Shown: positions 34,251 through 43,050 of the stretch, piece after piece
Position numbering within the stretch: position 1 is the first letter of the stretch
How the letters are laid out: each line of letters starts with the position of its first letter
Assembly: GCF_003130585.1 (NCBI RefSeq)
Contig: NZ_QFKX01000001.1
Span: 62,001-126,000, forward strand
Source of the DNA: Brachybacterium endophyticum
Lineage (GTDB): Bacteria > Actinomycetota > Actinomycetes > Actinomycetales > Dermabacteraceae
Length of the DNA: 64,000 nt
Direction: 5' to 3'
The notes under the pieces: model-generated
Database searches by the model: none
Seen by the model: only the letters and a program-made list of their open reading frames with translations
Told to the model about the DNA's origin: nothing
Program-made: the position numbers and the translations under genes

Positions 34251-34290
34251 ATAGCGCATCATCTGCCATATATGGCACATGATGCGCTAT
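34251..34290. repeat. 40-bp near-perfect palindrome between converging genes
   Basis: ATAGCGCATCAT (34251-34262) is mirrored exactly by ATGATGCGCTAT (34279-34290), and the centre TGCCATATATGGCA is itself perfect; only the pair 34263/34278 is mismatched. It is much richer in AT than its surroundings. It lies between the CitE-like gene and the converging LacI gene, where a bidirectional terminator would be expected, but the symmetric AT-rich centre also fits a protein-binding site. Surrounding 34177-34326 holds nothing else I recognise. Confidence 0.7.
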
Positions 34291-34326
34291 GAGTCCCTTC
34301 GCGGCCCACGGGACCCGTCGCGGCCC

Positions 34327-35436
34327 TCAGGTCTCGCCGATCTCGCCTGTCCCGTCGGCGCCGCTGTCCTCGGCAGCCCCGCCGGCCTCGATCGCCGTGC
34401 CGTCGCTGCCGTGTCCACCGGCCCCGCCGCCCCCGACGCCGGATCCGCGCGACGCGCCACCTTGCACCCACTCCGGCTCCACCAGGGTCACCCGCGGTGT
34501 GGCGCCCTCCTCGCGCAGCAGACGCACGAGCTCGCGCACCGCGCGCTCGCTGATCTCCACCCGTCGCGGATCGACCCGCGGGACCGTGGCGAGCAGGGGG
34601 CTGATGGCGGCGAGGTCCTCGTCGGTCAGGGCGATGACCTGCAGGCCCGGTTCCTCGAGCGCGCCCGTCGCGGCGATCGCGAAGAGCACCTCGGTCACAC
34701 CCGAGAGGCCGAAGACGGCCGTGCGGCCCCCGGACGCGGCCAGATCCCGGGCCCGACGGGGCACCTCGGGCAGGTCGCCCGCGTCGAGCACGACGTTCAA
34801 CCCTGTCGACCGCGACTGCTCCTCGACGCCCAGGAGGAAGCGGGAGACGTCGTTGCGATGACGGCGATGACCGGGCTCGCCGAACAGCAGCAGGTTCTCG
34901 CAGCCCAGCTCGAGCCCGCGGTCCACGACCATCCGCCCCAGGCGCTCGAAATCGAGGTCCACGACCGAGCCGTTGGGGAAGTCCACGGGCTTGCCGATCA
35001 GCACGAACGGCAGTCCCGACTCGACGACCGCGGCCACGCGCTCGTCGTGACGCCCGATCTCCATCAGGATCAGCGCCTCGCACACGCCGGTGCGCACCAC
35101 ACGGTGGATCCCGCGGGCGCCCTCCTGGGCGGTGACCAGCAGGATGTCGTAGCCGAAGCGCTGGGCCTCGCGGGCGACGGCGCCGACGAACCGCATCAGC
35201 ACGGCATCGCTGCCGTACGCCTCGGGGACCATCAGCCCGATCACGCCGCTGCGACGCGAGCGCAGCGCCCGGGCTCCCGAGTTCGGGTGGTAGCCGAGCT
35301 TCTCGATCGCGTCCTCGACGCGTCGGCGGGTGGCGGGGGAGATGGGGCGGGAGCCGGTGAGGACGTAGCTCACCGTGCTCTGCGAGACCCCGGCCAGCCG
35401 TGCGACGTCCTGACTGGTCGGCGCGCTCCTTCTCAC
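34327..35436 (-). CDS. LacI family transcriptional regulator
   Basis: 369 residues from a GTG at 35436 with GAGGAA 5 nt upstream. The helix-turn-helix is SQDVARLAGVSQSTVSYVLT, then the hinge RRRVEDAIEKLGYHPN, followed by a periplasmic-binding-like sensor domain (GVIGLMVPEAYGSDA, FVLIGKPVD, TDEDLAAISP). The last 45 residues are a Gly/Ser/Asp-rich tail not usual in the family. It is encoded 35 bp downstream of the dehydrogenase gene in the direction of the ABC operon, so it probably controls that operon. An operator candidate ATCGATACGAATCGAT lies upstream of the binding-protein gene. Confidence 0.9.
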   Translation of the reverse strand: MRRSAPTSQDVARLAGVSQSTVSYVLTGSRPISPATRRRVEDAIEKLGYHPNSGARALRSRRSGVIGLMVPEAYGSDAVLMRFVGAVAREAQRFGYDILLVTAQEGARGIHRVVRTGVCEALILMEIGRHDERVAAVVESGLPFVLIGKPVDFPNGSVVDLDFERLGRMVVDRGLELGCENLLLFGEPGHRRHRNDVSRFLLGVEEQSRSTGLNVVLDAGDLPEVPRRARDLAASGGRTAVFGLSGVTEVLFAIAATGALEEPGLQVIALTDEDLAAISPLLATVPRVDPRRVEISERAVRELVRLLREEGATPRVTLVEPEWVQGGASRGSGVGGGGAGGHGSDGTAIEAGGAAEDSGADGTGEIGET

Positions 35437-35471
35437 CGTTTCCTCACCGCTTCGCCCCCTCCGACGACGTC

Positions 35472-36692
35472 TCAGACCGCCGGTCCACCGGCTCCCACAG
35501 TGTTCCACGAGCGTGCTGCATCACCGGTCCACGAGCGCGCGGCATCCCACTGCTCGAGGGCGCTGCTGCGACCGTCGGCCCGGTCGAGCTCGCGCGCCGC
35601 TTCGAGGGCGGCGTCGAGGATCTCGGACAGGTGCACGGTCCGCTCCTCGGCCGCGGAGCGGACTGCCGCCTCGACGATCGCCTGGGTCCAGATGTTCTCG
35701 TGGACCTCGGAGTCCGGCTCGCCGCGGCCGCGCACGGCCTGGCAGAACACCTCGAGGGAGGAGTCGAGCTCCCACAGGGCGTCCTCCGACGGGGCGCGAC
35801 CCGGCACCGGATCCTGCCCGCCGCCGCCATCGGTGCCGGCGCCGGGGACGGTCACCGGGACCCCCTCGCCGTCCCAGTGCACGGTCCCGGTCGGGCAGCT
35901 CAGGGCCCATTCGCCGTTCCAGCTGGTCTCGGCGCCCGGCGAGCACCACGAGCCCTCGAAGGTGTGCACCGCGCCGGAGTCGTAGCGGACCACCACCGTC
36001 GCGGCGGCATCCCCGTCGTACCAGCTCCAGGCGGGGTTGTACGAGGTCGCGGTGACCGATACGGGGGTGCCCTCGACCAGGACCCGGGCGGCGTCGAAGG
36101 CGTGGATGGCCATGTCCACGATCAGCGGTTGGACCATCTGCTCGCGGAACCCCCCGAAGTGCGGGGCACGGGAGAAGCGTGTCGCCACGATCCCCGCGCC
36201 GCCGAGCTCGCGGGCCAGGCGGCCGGCCTCCCGCAGGTGCGGGTTGTGGCGCCGGGACTGGGAGACCATGAACAGCTGCCCGGTGGTCTCGGAGTGGCCG
36301 GCCAGCGAGAGGGCCTGGGTGAGCGTCGCCGCGCACGGCTTCTCCCCGAGCACGGGAAGACCCGCGTGCAGGGCGTCGGCCGTGACGGGGTGGTGGGCCT
36401 CCGGGATGGTGACGTCGATGATCGCCGCGGCGCCGGCGGCGCGGGCGACCTGCAGCATGTCCGTCCCGGTTCGGACGTCGGCCTGCGACTCCTCGGGCAC
36501 GAGGTCCGCGAGCGCGCTCGCCGCCGCGCCGTCGACCACGTCGACCACGCCCACCAGGCGCGCCGATCGTGAGCGCAGCACGGTGGCGATCCAGGCGCGC
36601 CCCATGCCGCCGGCGCCGACGACGACCACCGGCAGGCGCGTCTGATCCGCGCTGTGCGCGCTGCCCGCTGTCACCACGGCCTGATCCGCCAT
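35472..36692 (-). CDS. Gfo/Idh/MocA family oxidoreductase
   Basis: 406 residues. The start ATG at 36692 sits within GTGATG; the GTG one codon earlier overlaps the ThuA stop, but GGGGAAGGG is spaced better for the ATG. Rossmann loop VVVVGAGGMGRAWIA near residue 22, catalytic lysine in GEKPCAATLT near 118, and DMAIHAFDAARVL with the C-terminal His. An insertion of about 30 Gly/Pro/Asp residues precedes the C-terminal helices. Co-occurrence with ThuA and a CUT1 transporter is typical: ThuA/Gfo-Idh pairs oxidise disaccharides at C3 (ThuAB on trehalose, sucrose or similar). Confidence 0.88.
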   Translation of the reverse strand: MADQAVVTAGSAHSADQTRLPVVVVGAGGMGRAWIATVLRSRSARLVGVVDVVDGAAASALADLVPEESQADVRTGTDMLQVARAAGAAAIIDVTIPEAHHPVTADALHAGLPVLGEKPCAATLTQALSLAGHSETTGQLFMVSQSRRHNPHLREAGRLARELGGAGIVATRFSRAPHFGGFREQMVQPLIVDMAIHAFDAARVLVEGTPVSVTATSYNPAWSWYDGDAAATVVVRYDSGAVHTFEGSWCSPGAETSWNGEWALSCPTGTVHWDGEGVPVTVPGAGTDGGGGQDPVPGRAPSEDALWELDSSLEVFCQAVRGRGEPDSEVHENIWTQAIVEAAVRSAAEERTVHLSEILDAALEAARELDRADGRSSALEQWDAARSWTGDAARSWNTVGAGGPAV

Positions 36693-37549
36693 CACTCGCC
36701 CTTCCCCGCGGCCTCGGCGTCGCCCACGCCCTGCCCGCTCTCACCGGTGAGGAACCAGTCGGTGGGGTAGCGGTCCAGGAACGGCACCTCGCGCTCGGCC
36801 GCGGCCGGCCGCGCCCAGTCCACGCCGTTGGCGATCACGCGGCGCACGTCGGGGTGCTGGTAGACGGGGTAGTCCTGGTCACCGGGGGAGAAGTAGAAGA
36901 TCTTGCCCTTGCCGCGGCGGAAGCAGCAGCCCGAGCGGAACACCTCCCCGCCGCTGAAGGAGGAGACGAACACGAGCTCGTCGGGCACGGGGATGTCGAA
37001 GTGCTCGCCGTACATCTCCTGCTCGTCGATCACGATCGGGTGGGGGATGCCCGCGGCGATCGGGTGCGAGGGGTTCACGGTCCACACCAGCTCCCGGTCG
37101 CGCTCGTTGCGCCAGCGCAGGGTGCAGGTGGTGCCCATGAGGCGGGTGAAGGGCTTGGACCAGTGGCCCGAGTGCAGGACCACGAGGCCCATCCCGGCCA
37201 GCACGTGGCGCTGGACCCGCTCGGCGACCTCGTCGCTGACCTCGTCGTGCGCCATGTGTCCCCACCAGGTGAGCACGTCGGTCTGCGCGAGCACCTCCTC
37301 GCTGAGCCCGTGCTCGGGGTCGTCGAGCAGGGCGATCCGGGTGGCGACGCCCTCACCCAGGTTCTCCGTGACGGCGTCGCGGATCGCGGAGTGCATCCCC
37401 TCGGGATAGTTCTCGCGCACCCGCGCATCGCGCTTCTCGTGGCGGTTCTCGCCCCACACGGTGACGCGCAGCGGGCGGGAGGCCGACGTCGACGCCGCCG
37501 CTCCGGTGGTGGAGGCGGCGGGCGAGGCGTTCTGGGAGGTCGTGGTCAT
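36692..37549 (-). CDS. ThuA domain protein (trehalose utilisation type)
   Basis: 285 residues, glutamine-amidotransferase-like ThuA fold: [14 protein letters not shown] at the start of the domain, [34 protein letters not shown] and [20 protein letters not shown], all diagnostic of ThuA. The first 25 residues are a low-complexity Thr/Ser/Ala tail. ThuA works with the Gfo/Idh enzyme ThuB in converting disaccharides to 3-keto derivatives. Here it overlaps the Gfo/Idh gene and follows the ABC permease gene by 112 bp, so it belongs to the same catabolic operon. The exact sugar is not known. Confidence 0.9.
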   Translation of the reverse strand: MTTTSQNASPAASTTGAAASTSASRPLRVTVWGENRHEKRDARVRENYPEGMHSAIRDAVTENLGEGVATRIALLDDPEHGLSEEVLAQTDVLTWWGHMAHDEVSDEVAERVQRHVLAGMGLVVLHSGHWSKPFTRLMGTTCTLRWRNERDRELVWTVNPSHPIAAGIPHPIVIDEQEMYGEHFDIPVPDELVFVSSFSGGEVFRSGCCFRRGKGKIFYFSPGDQDYPVYQHPDVRRVIANGVDWARPAAAEREVPFLDRYPTDWFLTGESGQGVGDAEAAGKGE

Positions 37550-37584
37550 CGGGGTCGGGGTCCTTTCCCGGGTCGTCGGACAGA

Positions 37585-37665
37585 TGCGGTGGGTCGGCGG
37601 GTGGTACGTCGGGCGGAAGTGGGTCCGCAGGTGGTGGGCCGGCAGGTCGTGGGTCGGTGGGGAGC
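37585..37665. repeat. G-rich low-complexity stretch between permease and ThuA genes
   Basis: Imperfect repeats of GTGGGTCGG- and GGTGGTGGGCC-like units fill most of the spacer between the permease stop and the ThuA start. The minus-strand copy is C-rich. No hairpin of note; it may simply be a slippage-prone spacer or affect downstream mRNA. Confidence 0.4.
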
Positions 37666-37676
37666 CGACGGGAGGG

Positions 37677-38564
37677 TCATTTCACGGCGCCTCCGGTGGC
37701 GCCCGCGGCGATGTACTTCTGGGCGGCGATCATCAGCACCACGGCCGGGACGGAGGAGAGCACGGCCGTGGCCATCACGGAGCTCCAGTCGGTGTCGTTG
37801 GTGCCGATGTACGTGTAGAGGCCGAGCGTGACCGGGCGGATGCTCTCCCCGGTGGTCAGCGTCAGGGCCATCAGGAAGTCGCTCCAGGCGAAGAGGAACG
37901 AGAAGATCCCCGCGGTGATCAGCGAGTTCCTGCTCACCGGCAGCACGATGGAGACGAAGGCGCGCAGATGGCCGCAGCCGTCCACCCGGGCGGCCTCGAC
38001 GATCGAGGCGGGGAAGGTCTCGAGGTAGGCCCGCATGATGAGGATCGAGAAGGGGATGCCCTGGGTCGCGTCGGCCAGGATCAGCCCGGGCACGGTGTTG
38101 ATCAGCCCCAGCGGCGTGTACGCGGTGTAGAGCGCGTTGGCGATCACGATGCCGGGGATCATCTGGCTGATCAGCACCAGGAACACCAGCACCGCCGTTC
38201 CGCGGATGCGGAACTGGGCGAGGGCGTAGGCGCACGGGGCGGCGATCACCAGCGAGAGGATCGCCGCGCCGACGGCGACGACGAGCGAGGTCAGCAGGTT
38301 CTTGCCCTGGTCGGCGAACGCCCGCGCGTAGCCGCTCGTGTCCGGGTGCAGCGGCAGCCACCCCGTGTTCAGGCTGTTGCCCTGCGGTGCCAGGGAGGCG
38401 TTGACCATCCAGTAGACGGGGAACAGCATGATCGCGACGAGCACGATGCCGATCCCCGTGTGGACGATCCCGCGCGGGGTGCGACGACGCCGGGGCGTGA
38501 CGGGCGCGTCCGGCGCGGTGCGGACGCTGGCGCCGGTGGAGGCGGTGGTGGTCATGGCGATCAT
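37677..38564 (-). CDS. Sugar ABC transporter permease (MalG type)
   Basis: 295 residues from an ATG overlapping the upstream permease stop (ATGA at 38564-38561); a second ATG three codons later is possible. A basic Pro/Arg N-terminus precedes six membrane segments. The EAA loop reads [20 protein letters not shown] near residues 205-224. The C-terminus [15 protein letters not shown] has the MalG-type G-x-x-x-G-x-x-K ending. It pairs with the gene at 38561 as the import channel of the LacI-controlled system. Substrate unknown, probably an oligosaccharide given the ThuA/Gfo-Idh partners. Confidence 0.92.
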   Translation of the reverse strand: MIAMTTTASTGASVRTAPDAPVTPRRRRTPRGIVHTGIGIVLVAIMLFPVYWMVNASLAPQGNSLNTGWLPLHPDTSGYARAFADQGKNLLTSLVVAVGAAILSLVIAAPCAYALAQFRIRGTAVLVFLVLISQMIPGIVIANALYTAYTPLGLINTVPGLILADATQGIPFSILIMRAYLETFPASIVEAARVDGCGHLRAFVSIVLPVSRNSLITAGIFSFLFAWSDFLMALTLTTGESIRPVTLGLYTYIGTNDTDWSSVMATAVLSSVPAVVLMIAAQKYIAAGATGGAVK

Positions 38565-39538
38565 CCGTTCTTCGCGGCGCGGGCATTGGCGCGCAGGTAG
38601 ACGACGGAGAAGAGCAGGGCGATGAGGATCAGGACGTTGCTGAGCGCGGCGCCCTGGCCGAAGTCGAACTCGAGGAAGCTCAGCTCGTAGCTGCGGGTGG
38701 CGAGGGTCTGGGTGGCGTTCGCGGGGCCGCCGCCGGTGAGGCCGATGATCAGGTCCAGCACCTTGATCGTGTAGATGACCCCGAGCAGCAGCACCACGCT
38801 GACCACGGGCCGCAGCAGCGGCAGGGTGATGTGGCGGAAGGACTTCCAGCCGGTGGCGCCGTCGAGCTGACCGGCCTCGTAGAGCTCCTCGGGGATCGCC
38901 TGCAGCCCGCTGTACAGCAGCGCGACGTTGAAGGGGATGCCCAGCCAGATGTTCACCATGATCACCGCGACCAGGGCGGTGTCGGAGCTGGTCAGCCAGC
39001 CGATGGGCTCGGAGATCAGCCCGGTGCCCTCGAGCACGCGGTTCAGCACGCCGTTGTCCTGCTCGAGGATCCACCGCCACACCGCGGCCGAGACGATCAT
39101 CGGCAGCAGCCATGGCAGCAGCAGGAGCGAGCGCAGCACCCCCGACAGCGGGAAGTGCCGACGGAAGTACAGCGAGAGGCCCAGGCCGATGATGAACTGA
39201 CCGATGATCGAGCCGACCGTGAACAGTCCGGTGTTGGCCAGGGCCTTGAGGAAGATGGGGTTCGAGAGCGCGCTCGCGTAGTTGTCGAGGCCGACGAACG
39301 GGGCCCGACCGTTGAAGAAGGTCGAGAAGTCGTAGGCCTGGAAGCTCATGACGACGTTCTTGACGATCGGGTAGCCGTAGAACAGCAGCAGGTAGAGCAC
39401 GGCCGGGGCGATGAAGGCGTAGCGCACCAGCGCGCCGTCGCCGCTTCGCCCTCGGCGACGTGGGCGGGACACGGCGGCGGGGGAACGGCCGTCGGCCGGT
39501 CGGGTCGCCGCGAGGGCGGGGGAGTCGAGACTGGTCAT
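38561..39538 (-). CDS. Sugar ABC transporter permease (MalF/UgpA type)
   Basis: 325 residues; the ATG at 39538 follows AGGAACCC, while the GTG directly before it is too close. An Arg-rich N-terminus (about 38 residues) is followed by six membrane segments. The coupling loop is a less usual EAGQLDGATGWKSFRHITLP, with Gln-Leu in place of the common Arg-Val, so the shared ATPase contact may differ slightly. It lies 15 bp downstream of the binding-protein gene and overlaps the second permease gene. No ATPase gene accompanies the operon. Confidence 0.92.
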   Translation of the reverse strand: MTSLDSPALAATRPADGRSPAAVSRPRRRGRSGDGALVRYAFIAPAVLYLLLFYGYPIVKNVVMSFQAYDFSTFFNGRAPFVGLDNYASALSNPIFLKALANTGLFTVGSIIGQFIIGLGLSLYFRRHFPLSGVLRSLLLLPWLLPMIVSAAVWRWILEQDNGVLNRVLEGTGLISEPIGWLTSSDTALVAVIMVNIWLGIPFNVALLYSGLQAIPEELYEAGQLDGATGWKSFRHITLPLLRPVVSVVLLLGVIYTIKVLDLIIGLTGGGPANATQTLATRSYELSFLEFDFGQGAALSNVLILIALLFSVVYLRANARAAKNG

Positions 39539-39553
39539 CACGGGTTCCTGTTC

Positions 39554-40852
39554 TCAGCTCACGGTCCGGGCGGCCTCGTCGAAGGCCTTCCTCGGATCGG
39601 TGTCGTCGACGAGCACCTGCTGATTGGCGGTGTAGATCGCCTTGGCGGTGCGCGGCCACTCCGGCCCGAGCTCCCCGGTGCGCGATCGTGCGGTCGAGAC
39701 CTGCTCGACGAAGGTCGCCAGGTCGGGGTTCTGCTTCGCGAACGTCCTGGCGGTGCGCGCATCACCCGGGATGGTGCTGCGGGCCGTGCCCATCTGCAGC
39801 TGGTTCGCGGGGGAGACGAAGGCCTCCAGGAGCTTCGCGGCGCTGCGCTGCTTCTCCTCGTCGCCCGTCACCGGGATCGTCCAGACCTCCCCGCCGAGCG
39901 GCGCCACGGACTCCTCACCCGCGCGGGGGACGGGCAGGGTGACCACGTCCCACTCGAGGTCGGGGGTGTCCGCCTCGAGTCCGGCGATGTTCCAGGGGCC
40001 GTTGACCGCCATCGCGGCGTTGCCCGCCTTGAACTGGTCGATCACATCGCCCTGACCCCAGTTGACGACGGAGCGGGAGGCGGAGCCGTCGCGGACCAGC
40101 TGCGACCAGAACTCGGCGGCCCCGGCGACACCCTCGCCGGCGAGGTCGTCCTCGTCACCGCCGTTGGACCACATGAAGGGCATGAACTGGAACGTGCCCT
40201 CGTAGCTGGCGATCGCTGAGAAGGCGATCCCGTAGGTGCCGTCGCCGGTCAGGGCCCGGGCGGCCTCACGGGTCTCCTCCCAGGTGGTGGGCGGGTCGAT
40301 GCCGGCCTTCTCGAACATCTTCACGTCGTAGAACAGCGCGATCGTGTTGACGGTGGGGGCGATGCCGTAGAGCGTCCCGTCCAGCCGGCCGAGCTCGGCG
40401 ATGGCGGGGGTGAACCCCTTCGTCGAGAACCCGTACTGCTCGAGCGGGGCGAGCGCGCCGGAGGCCGCGAGCTGCGGGAGGTCGGGGTTGTCGAGCATGA
40501 GGATGTCCGGCAACGTCTTCGAGGACCCCATCTGCAGGACCTTGGCGATCAGCTGCTCGCCCGGCACCTTCTCGCGGGTATAGGTGAGCCCCAGTCGCTT
40601 CGCGCACTCGGTGAAGGTCTTCTCGATGACGACGTCGTCCGCGGGGGTGTTGTAGTAGTCCACGATCCGCACCGAGGTGGGATCCGAGGAGGTCGAGGAC
40701 CCGCAGCCGACCAGGCCCAGCGCGGCGGTGGAAGCGGCTGCGAGCCCGAACGAACGTCGGGAGAGTCGCGGGGCGGGGGAGTCGGTGCGTCGCGCGCTGT
40801 CGGTCCGCAGACCTGAGAGGCCTCCTACGGGAGGGGTCCGCTTCGGATGCAT
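39554..40852 (-). CDS. Extracellular sugar-binding lipoprotein
   Basis: 432 residues. The N-terminus is long; a twin-arginine motif LSRRSFGLAAAST begins at residue 30 and the lipobox LVGC gives lipidated Cys50. The mature part is a family 1 solute-binding protein (DILMLDNPDLPQLAASGALA, LDGTLYGIAPTVNTIALFYD, NAAMAVNGPWNIAGLE). It is the first gene of the LacI-regulated operon and delivers substrate to the permeases downstream. The ribosome site is weak (GAAGAAAGCGAG about 9 nt upstream). A LacI-type operator candidate lies 54 bp upstream of the start. Confidence 0.92.
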   Translation of the reverse strand: MHPKRTPPVGGLSGLRTDSARRTDSPAPRLSRRSFGLAAASTAALGLVGCGSSTSSDPTSVRIVDYYNTPADDVVIEKTFTECAKRLGLTYTREKVPGEQLIAKVLQMGSSKTLPDILMLDNPDLPQLAASGALAPLEQYGFSTKGFTPAIAELGRLDGTLYGIAPTVNTIALFYDVKMFEKAGIDPPTTWEETREAARALTGDGTYGIAFSAIASYEGTFQFMPFMWSNGGDEDDLAGEGVAGAAEFWSQLVRDGSASRSVVNWGQGDVIDQFKAGNAAMAVNGPWNIAGLEADTPDLEWDVVTLPVPRAGEESVAPLGGEVWTIPVTGDEEKQRSAAKLLEAFVSPANQLQMGTARSTIPGDARTARTFAKQNPDLATFVEQVSTARSRTGELGPEWPRTAKAIYTANQQVLVDDTDPRKAFDEAARTVS

Positions 40853-40905
40853 CGGGACTCGCTTTCTTCACGGTCGGCTTCTTCGCTCGGCTGCTCCGCA
40901 CTGCA

Positions 40906-40921
40906 TCGATACGAATCGATA
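40906..40921. promoter_or_regulatory. Candidate LacI operator before sugar ABC operon
   Basis: ATCGATACGAATCGAT has two ATCGAT half-sites about a central CG, 14 of 16 bases symmetric, as typical LacI-family operators do. It lies 54 bp upstream of the binding-protein start codon. Its core ATACGAATCGA recurs in inverted orientation at 41126-41136, 216 bp away, on the other side of the spacer. Confidence 0.55.
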
Positions 40922-41125
40922 AAGGACGGTCGACGATGACGGCTGGGGCGTGATGGGGGGTGTGCTGCGGCGGGCGCTGCGGTGCGCGTCGCGGCGAGCT
41001 GCGGACCATCATGGCCGTTGTGCTGGATGAACGCAAGGGGGCGTCGAGCCCTGGCTGCCGAATGGAGCGACGCGGGGGAGCGCGAGGAGCAGGCTGAGAG
41101 CAACGGCGGGCCGCGTCGCGAGGCG

Positions 41126-41136
41126 TCGATTCGTAT
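41126..41136 (-). promoter_or_regulatory. Inverted copy of LacI operator core
   Basis: TCGATTCGTAT is the exact reverse complement of the ATACGAATCGA core at 40910-40920. Only one half-site is kept, so it may be an auxiliary operator. Confidence 0.35.
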
Positions 41137-41178
41137 GGCCCGGAGATCGGACGGTCGCACCTGGCCCGCCGGACCACT

Positions 41179-41190
41179 TTCCTATAGGAT
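41179..41190. promoter_or_regulatory. WTCCTATAGGAT palindrome before kinase gene
   Basis: TTCCTATAGGAT with the perfect inner palindrome TCCTATAGGA, 75 bp upstream of the kinase start. It is one of nine related sites between 41 and 64 kb, including one beside the FCD-GntR gene at 43 kb, and is a likely GntR operator. Confidence 0.65.
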
Positions 41191-41264
41191 TTTCCTGCAC
41201 GGGGCCCGTCCGCCCCTCGACCACGACTGCCGAGCCCGTCCGGGCTCCTCCTGGAGGATTCACG

Positions 41265-42974
41265 ATGACGTATCTCTTCGACGACCCGAGCGCGTTCGCG
41301 GCGGATGCCGTGGCCGGACTGGTGGCCTCGCAGGAGGGCCTGACACAGGTCCACGGCGGGGTCGTCCGCACGAGTGCGACGCCGAAGGGGCAGCCGGCCC
41401 TGGTCATCGGCGGCGGCTCGGGTCACTACCCGGCGTTCGCCGGCTGGGTGGGCCGGGGGATGGGCCACGGGGCGCCGTGCGGGAACGTCTTCGCCTCCCC
41501 GTCGGCCAGCCAGGTCTACTCGGTGGCCCGCAACGCCGAGAACGGCGGCGGCGTGATCCTGGGCTTCGGGAACTACGCCGGCGACGTGCTCCACTTCGGC
41601 CTCGCCGCGCAGAAGCTGCGCGCCGAGGGGATCGACGTGCGGATCGTGAAGGTCAGCGACGACATCGCCTCGAACACCCCCGAGAACCACACCGACCGCC
41701 GCGGCATCGCCGGCGACCTGCCGGTCTTCAAGATCGCCGGCGCCGCGATCGAGGCGGGCGCCGATCTGGACGAGGCCGAGCGGATCGCGAACCGCGCCAA
41801 CGAGGCGACGCGGTCCTTCGGCCTCGCCTTCGACGGTTGCGTCCTCCCCGGGGCCGACGCCCCGCTGTTCCACGTCGAGGACGGCACGATGGGCGTCGGC
41901 CTGGGGATCCACGGCGAGCCCGGAGTGCGCGACGAGCCCCTGGGCACGGCCGCCGAGGTCGCGACGCTGCTGGTCGACGGGGTCCTCGCCGAGGAGCCCG
42001 AGACCGGTGCGAACGGGTACCGCAAGCGCGCCGCCGTCGTCGTCAACGGTCTGGGAACGGTCAAGTACGAGGAGCTGTTCGTCGTCTACGGCCATGTGGC
42101 GCGTCAGCTCGAGGCCCGCGGCATCACGCCGGTGCGCCCCGAGGTCGGCGAGCACGTGACCAGCCTCGACATGGCCGGACTGTCCCTGACGCTCGTCTAC
42201 CTCGACGAGGAGCTGGAGACCCACTGGCTCGCGCCGGTTGACGCGCCCGCCCTCCATCGCGGTGCGCTGCCCGCGCGCACCGAGCAGGCCCGTGGGGAGC
42301 TCTGGGCTCCGGGCGCCGATCCGATCCCGGAGGCCACCGAGGAGTCCCGGGCGTCGGCCCGCGGGATCGTCGGCGTGCTCGATCTGTTCGCGCAGGTCTG
42401 CGCCCGTGAGGAGGAGGAGCTGGGCCGGATCGACGCCATCGCCGGCGACGGCGACCACGGCCAGGGCATGGTCTACGGCACGCGGGGTGCCTCCCGCGCC
42501 GCGCAGGAGGCCGTGGCCGACGGTGCGGGTGCCCGCACCGCGCTGGTGCGTGCGGGAGAGACCTGGTCGGAATCGGCCGGTGGCACCTCCGGCGCCCTGT
42601 GGGGTGCTGCGCTGATCGCCGCCGGGGGTGTGGTGAGCGACCACGAGGAGGTCGATGACCGCAGCATCCTCGAGGCGCTGATCGCGGGGATCGACACCAT
42701 CGCCGAGCTCGGCGGGGCGCGGGAGGGCGACAAGACGATGATGGACGCCGCCCTGCCCTTCCGCCGCGTGCTCGACGAACGCCGCGACGAGCCGGCCGCT
42801 GCCGTGATCACCGCGGCCGCGGACGCCGCACGCGAGGCAGCCGAGGCGACCGCGCAGATCACCGCCACCCTCGGACGCGCCCGTGTGCTCGGGGACAAGT
42901 CCAAGGGCACCCCCGATCCGGGCGCGCTGTCCTTCTCGATCCTGATGGCCGAGCTCGGGGCGCACCTGGGCTGA
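41265..42974 (+). CDS. Dihydroxyacetone-kinase-family (DhaK-DhaL fused) sugar kinase
   Basis: 569 residues, an ATP-dependent DAK fusion. The K domain (about 1-330) has GGGSGHYPAFAG (residues 49-60), NYAGDVLHF with Asp107, and LGIHGEPG with His216, the residue that binds the ketone covalently in DhaK. The L domain (about 365-569) has the Mg-ATP motif IAGDGDHGQGM and GGTSGALWGAAL. Related proteins phosphorylate dihydroxyacetone, D- or L-erythrulose. RpiB-like and TIM-barrel genes near 63 kb with the same upstream palindrome favour a ketotetrose kinase, but dihydroxyacetone cannot be excluded. GGAGGATTC precedes the start. Confidence 0.9.
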   Translation: MTYLFDDPSAFAADAVAGLVASQEGLTQVHGGVVRTSATPKGQPALVIGGGSGHYPAFAGWVGRGMGHGAPCGNVFASPSASQVYSVARNAENGGGVILGFGNYAGDVLHFGLAAQKLRAEGIDVRIVKVSDDIASNTPENHTDRRGIAGDLPVFKIAGAAIEAGADLDEAERIANRANEATRSFGLAFDGCVLPGADAPLFHVEDGTMGVGLGIHGEPGVRDEPLGTAAEVATLLVDGVLAEEPETGANGYRKRAAVVVNGLGTVKYEELFVVYGHVARQLEARGITPVRPEVGEHVTSLDMAGLSLTLVYLDEELETHWLAPVDAPALHRGALPARTEQARGELWAPGADPIPEATEESRASARGIVGVLDLFAQVCAREEEELGRIDAIAGDGDHGQGMVYGTRGASRAAQEAVADGAGARTALVRAGETWSESAGGTSGALWGAALIAAGGVVSDHEEVDDRSILEALIAGIDTIAELGGAREGDKTMMDAALPFRRVLDERRDEPAAAVITAAADAAREAAEATAQITATLGRARVLGDKSKGTPDPGALSFSILMAELGAHLG

Positions 42975-43050
42975 CGCGGGGTCGCGACCGGTCGGCAGTC
43001 GGCGCGGGGCGTCGGCCGGAGCCGAGGCGTCGGCCGGGACCGGCCGCGCT

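Larger units (their letters stand above)
40853..41264. other. 412-bp divergent regulatory spacer
   Basis: No credible gene. It separates the sugar-binding lipoprotein gene (minus) from the kinase gene (plus). It holds the LacI-like operator at 40906, an inverted copy of its core at 41126, the TCCTATAGGA palindrome at 41179-41190, and the ribosome site CCTGGAGGATTC before 41265. Two different regulators probably act here, one per side. Confidence 0.6.

Noticed and set aside
34251..34290. The 40-bp palindrome as an insertion-sequence end or attachment site
   Set aside because: No transposase, integrase or direct repeat is seen nearby.
43031..43046. CGGCCGG/CCGGCCG hairpin between the kinase and GntR genes as terminator
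   Set aside because: A 7-bp stem with a 2-nt loop in very GC-rich DNA, where such short repeats are expected by chance.
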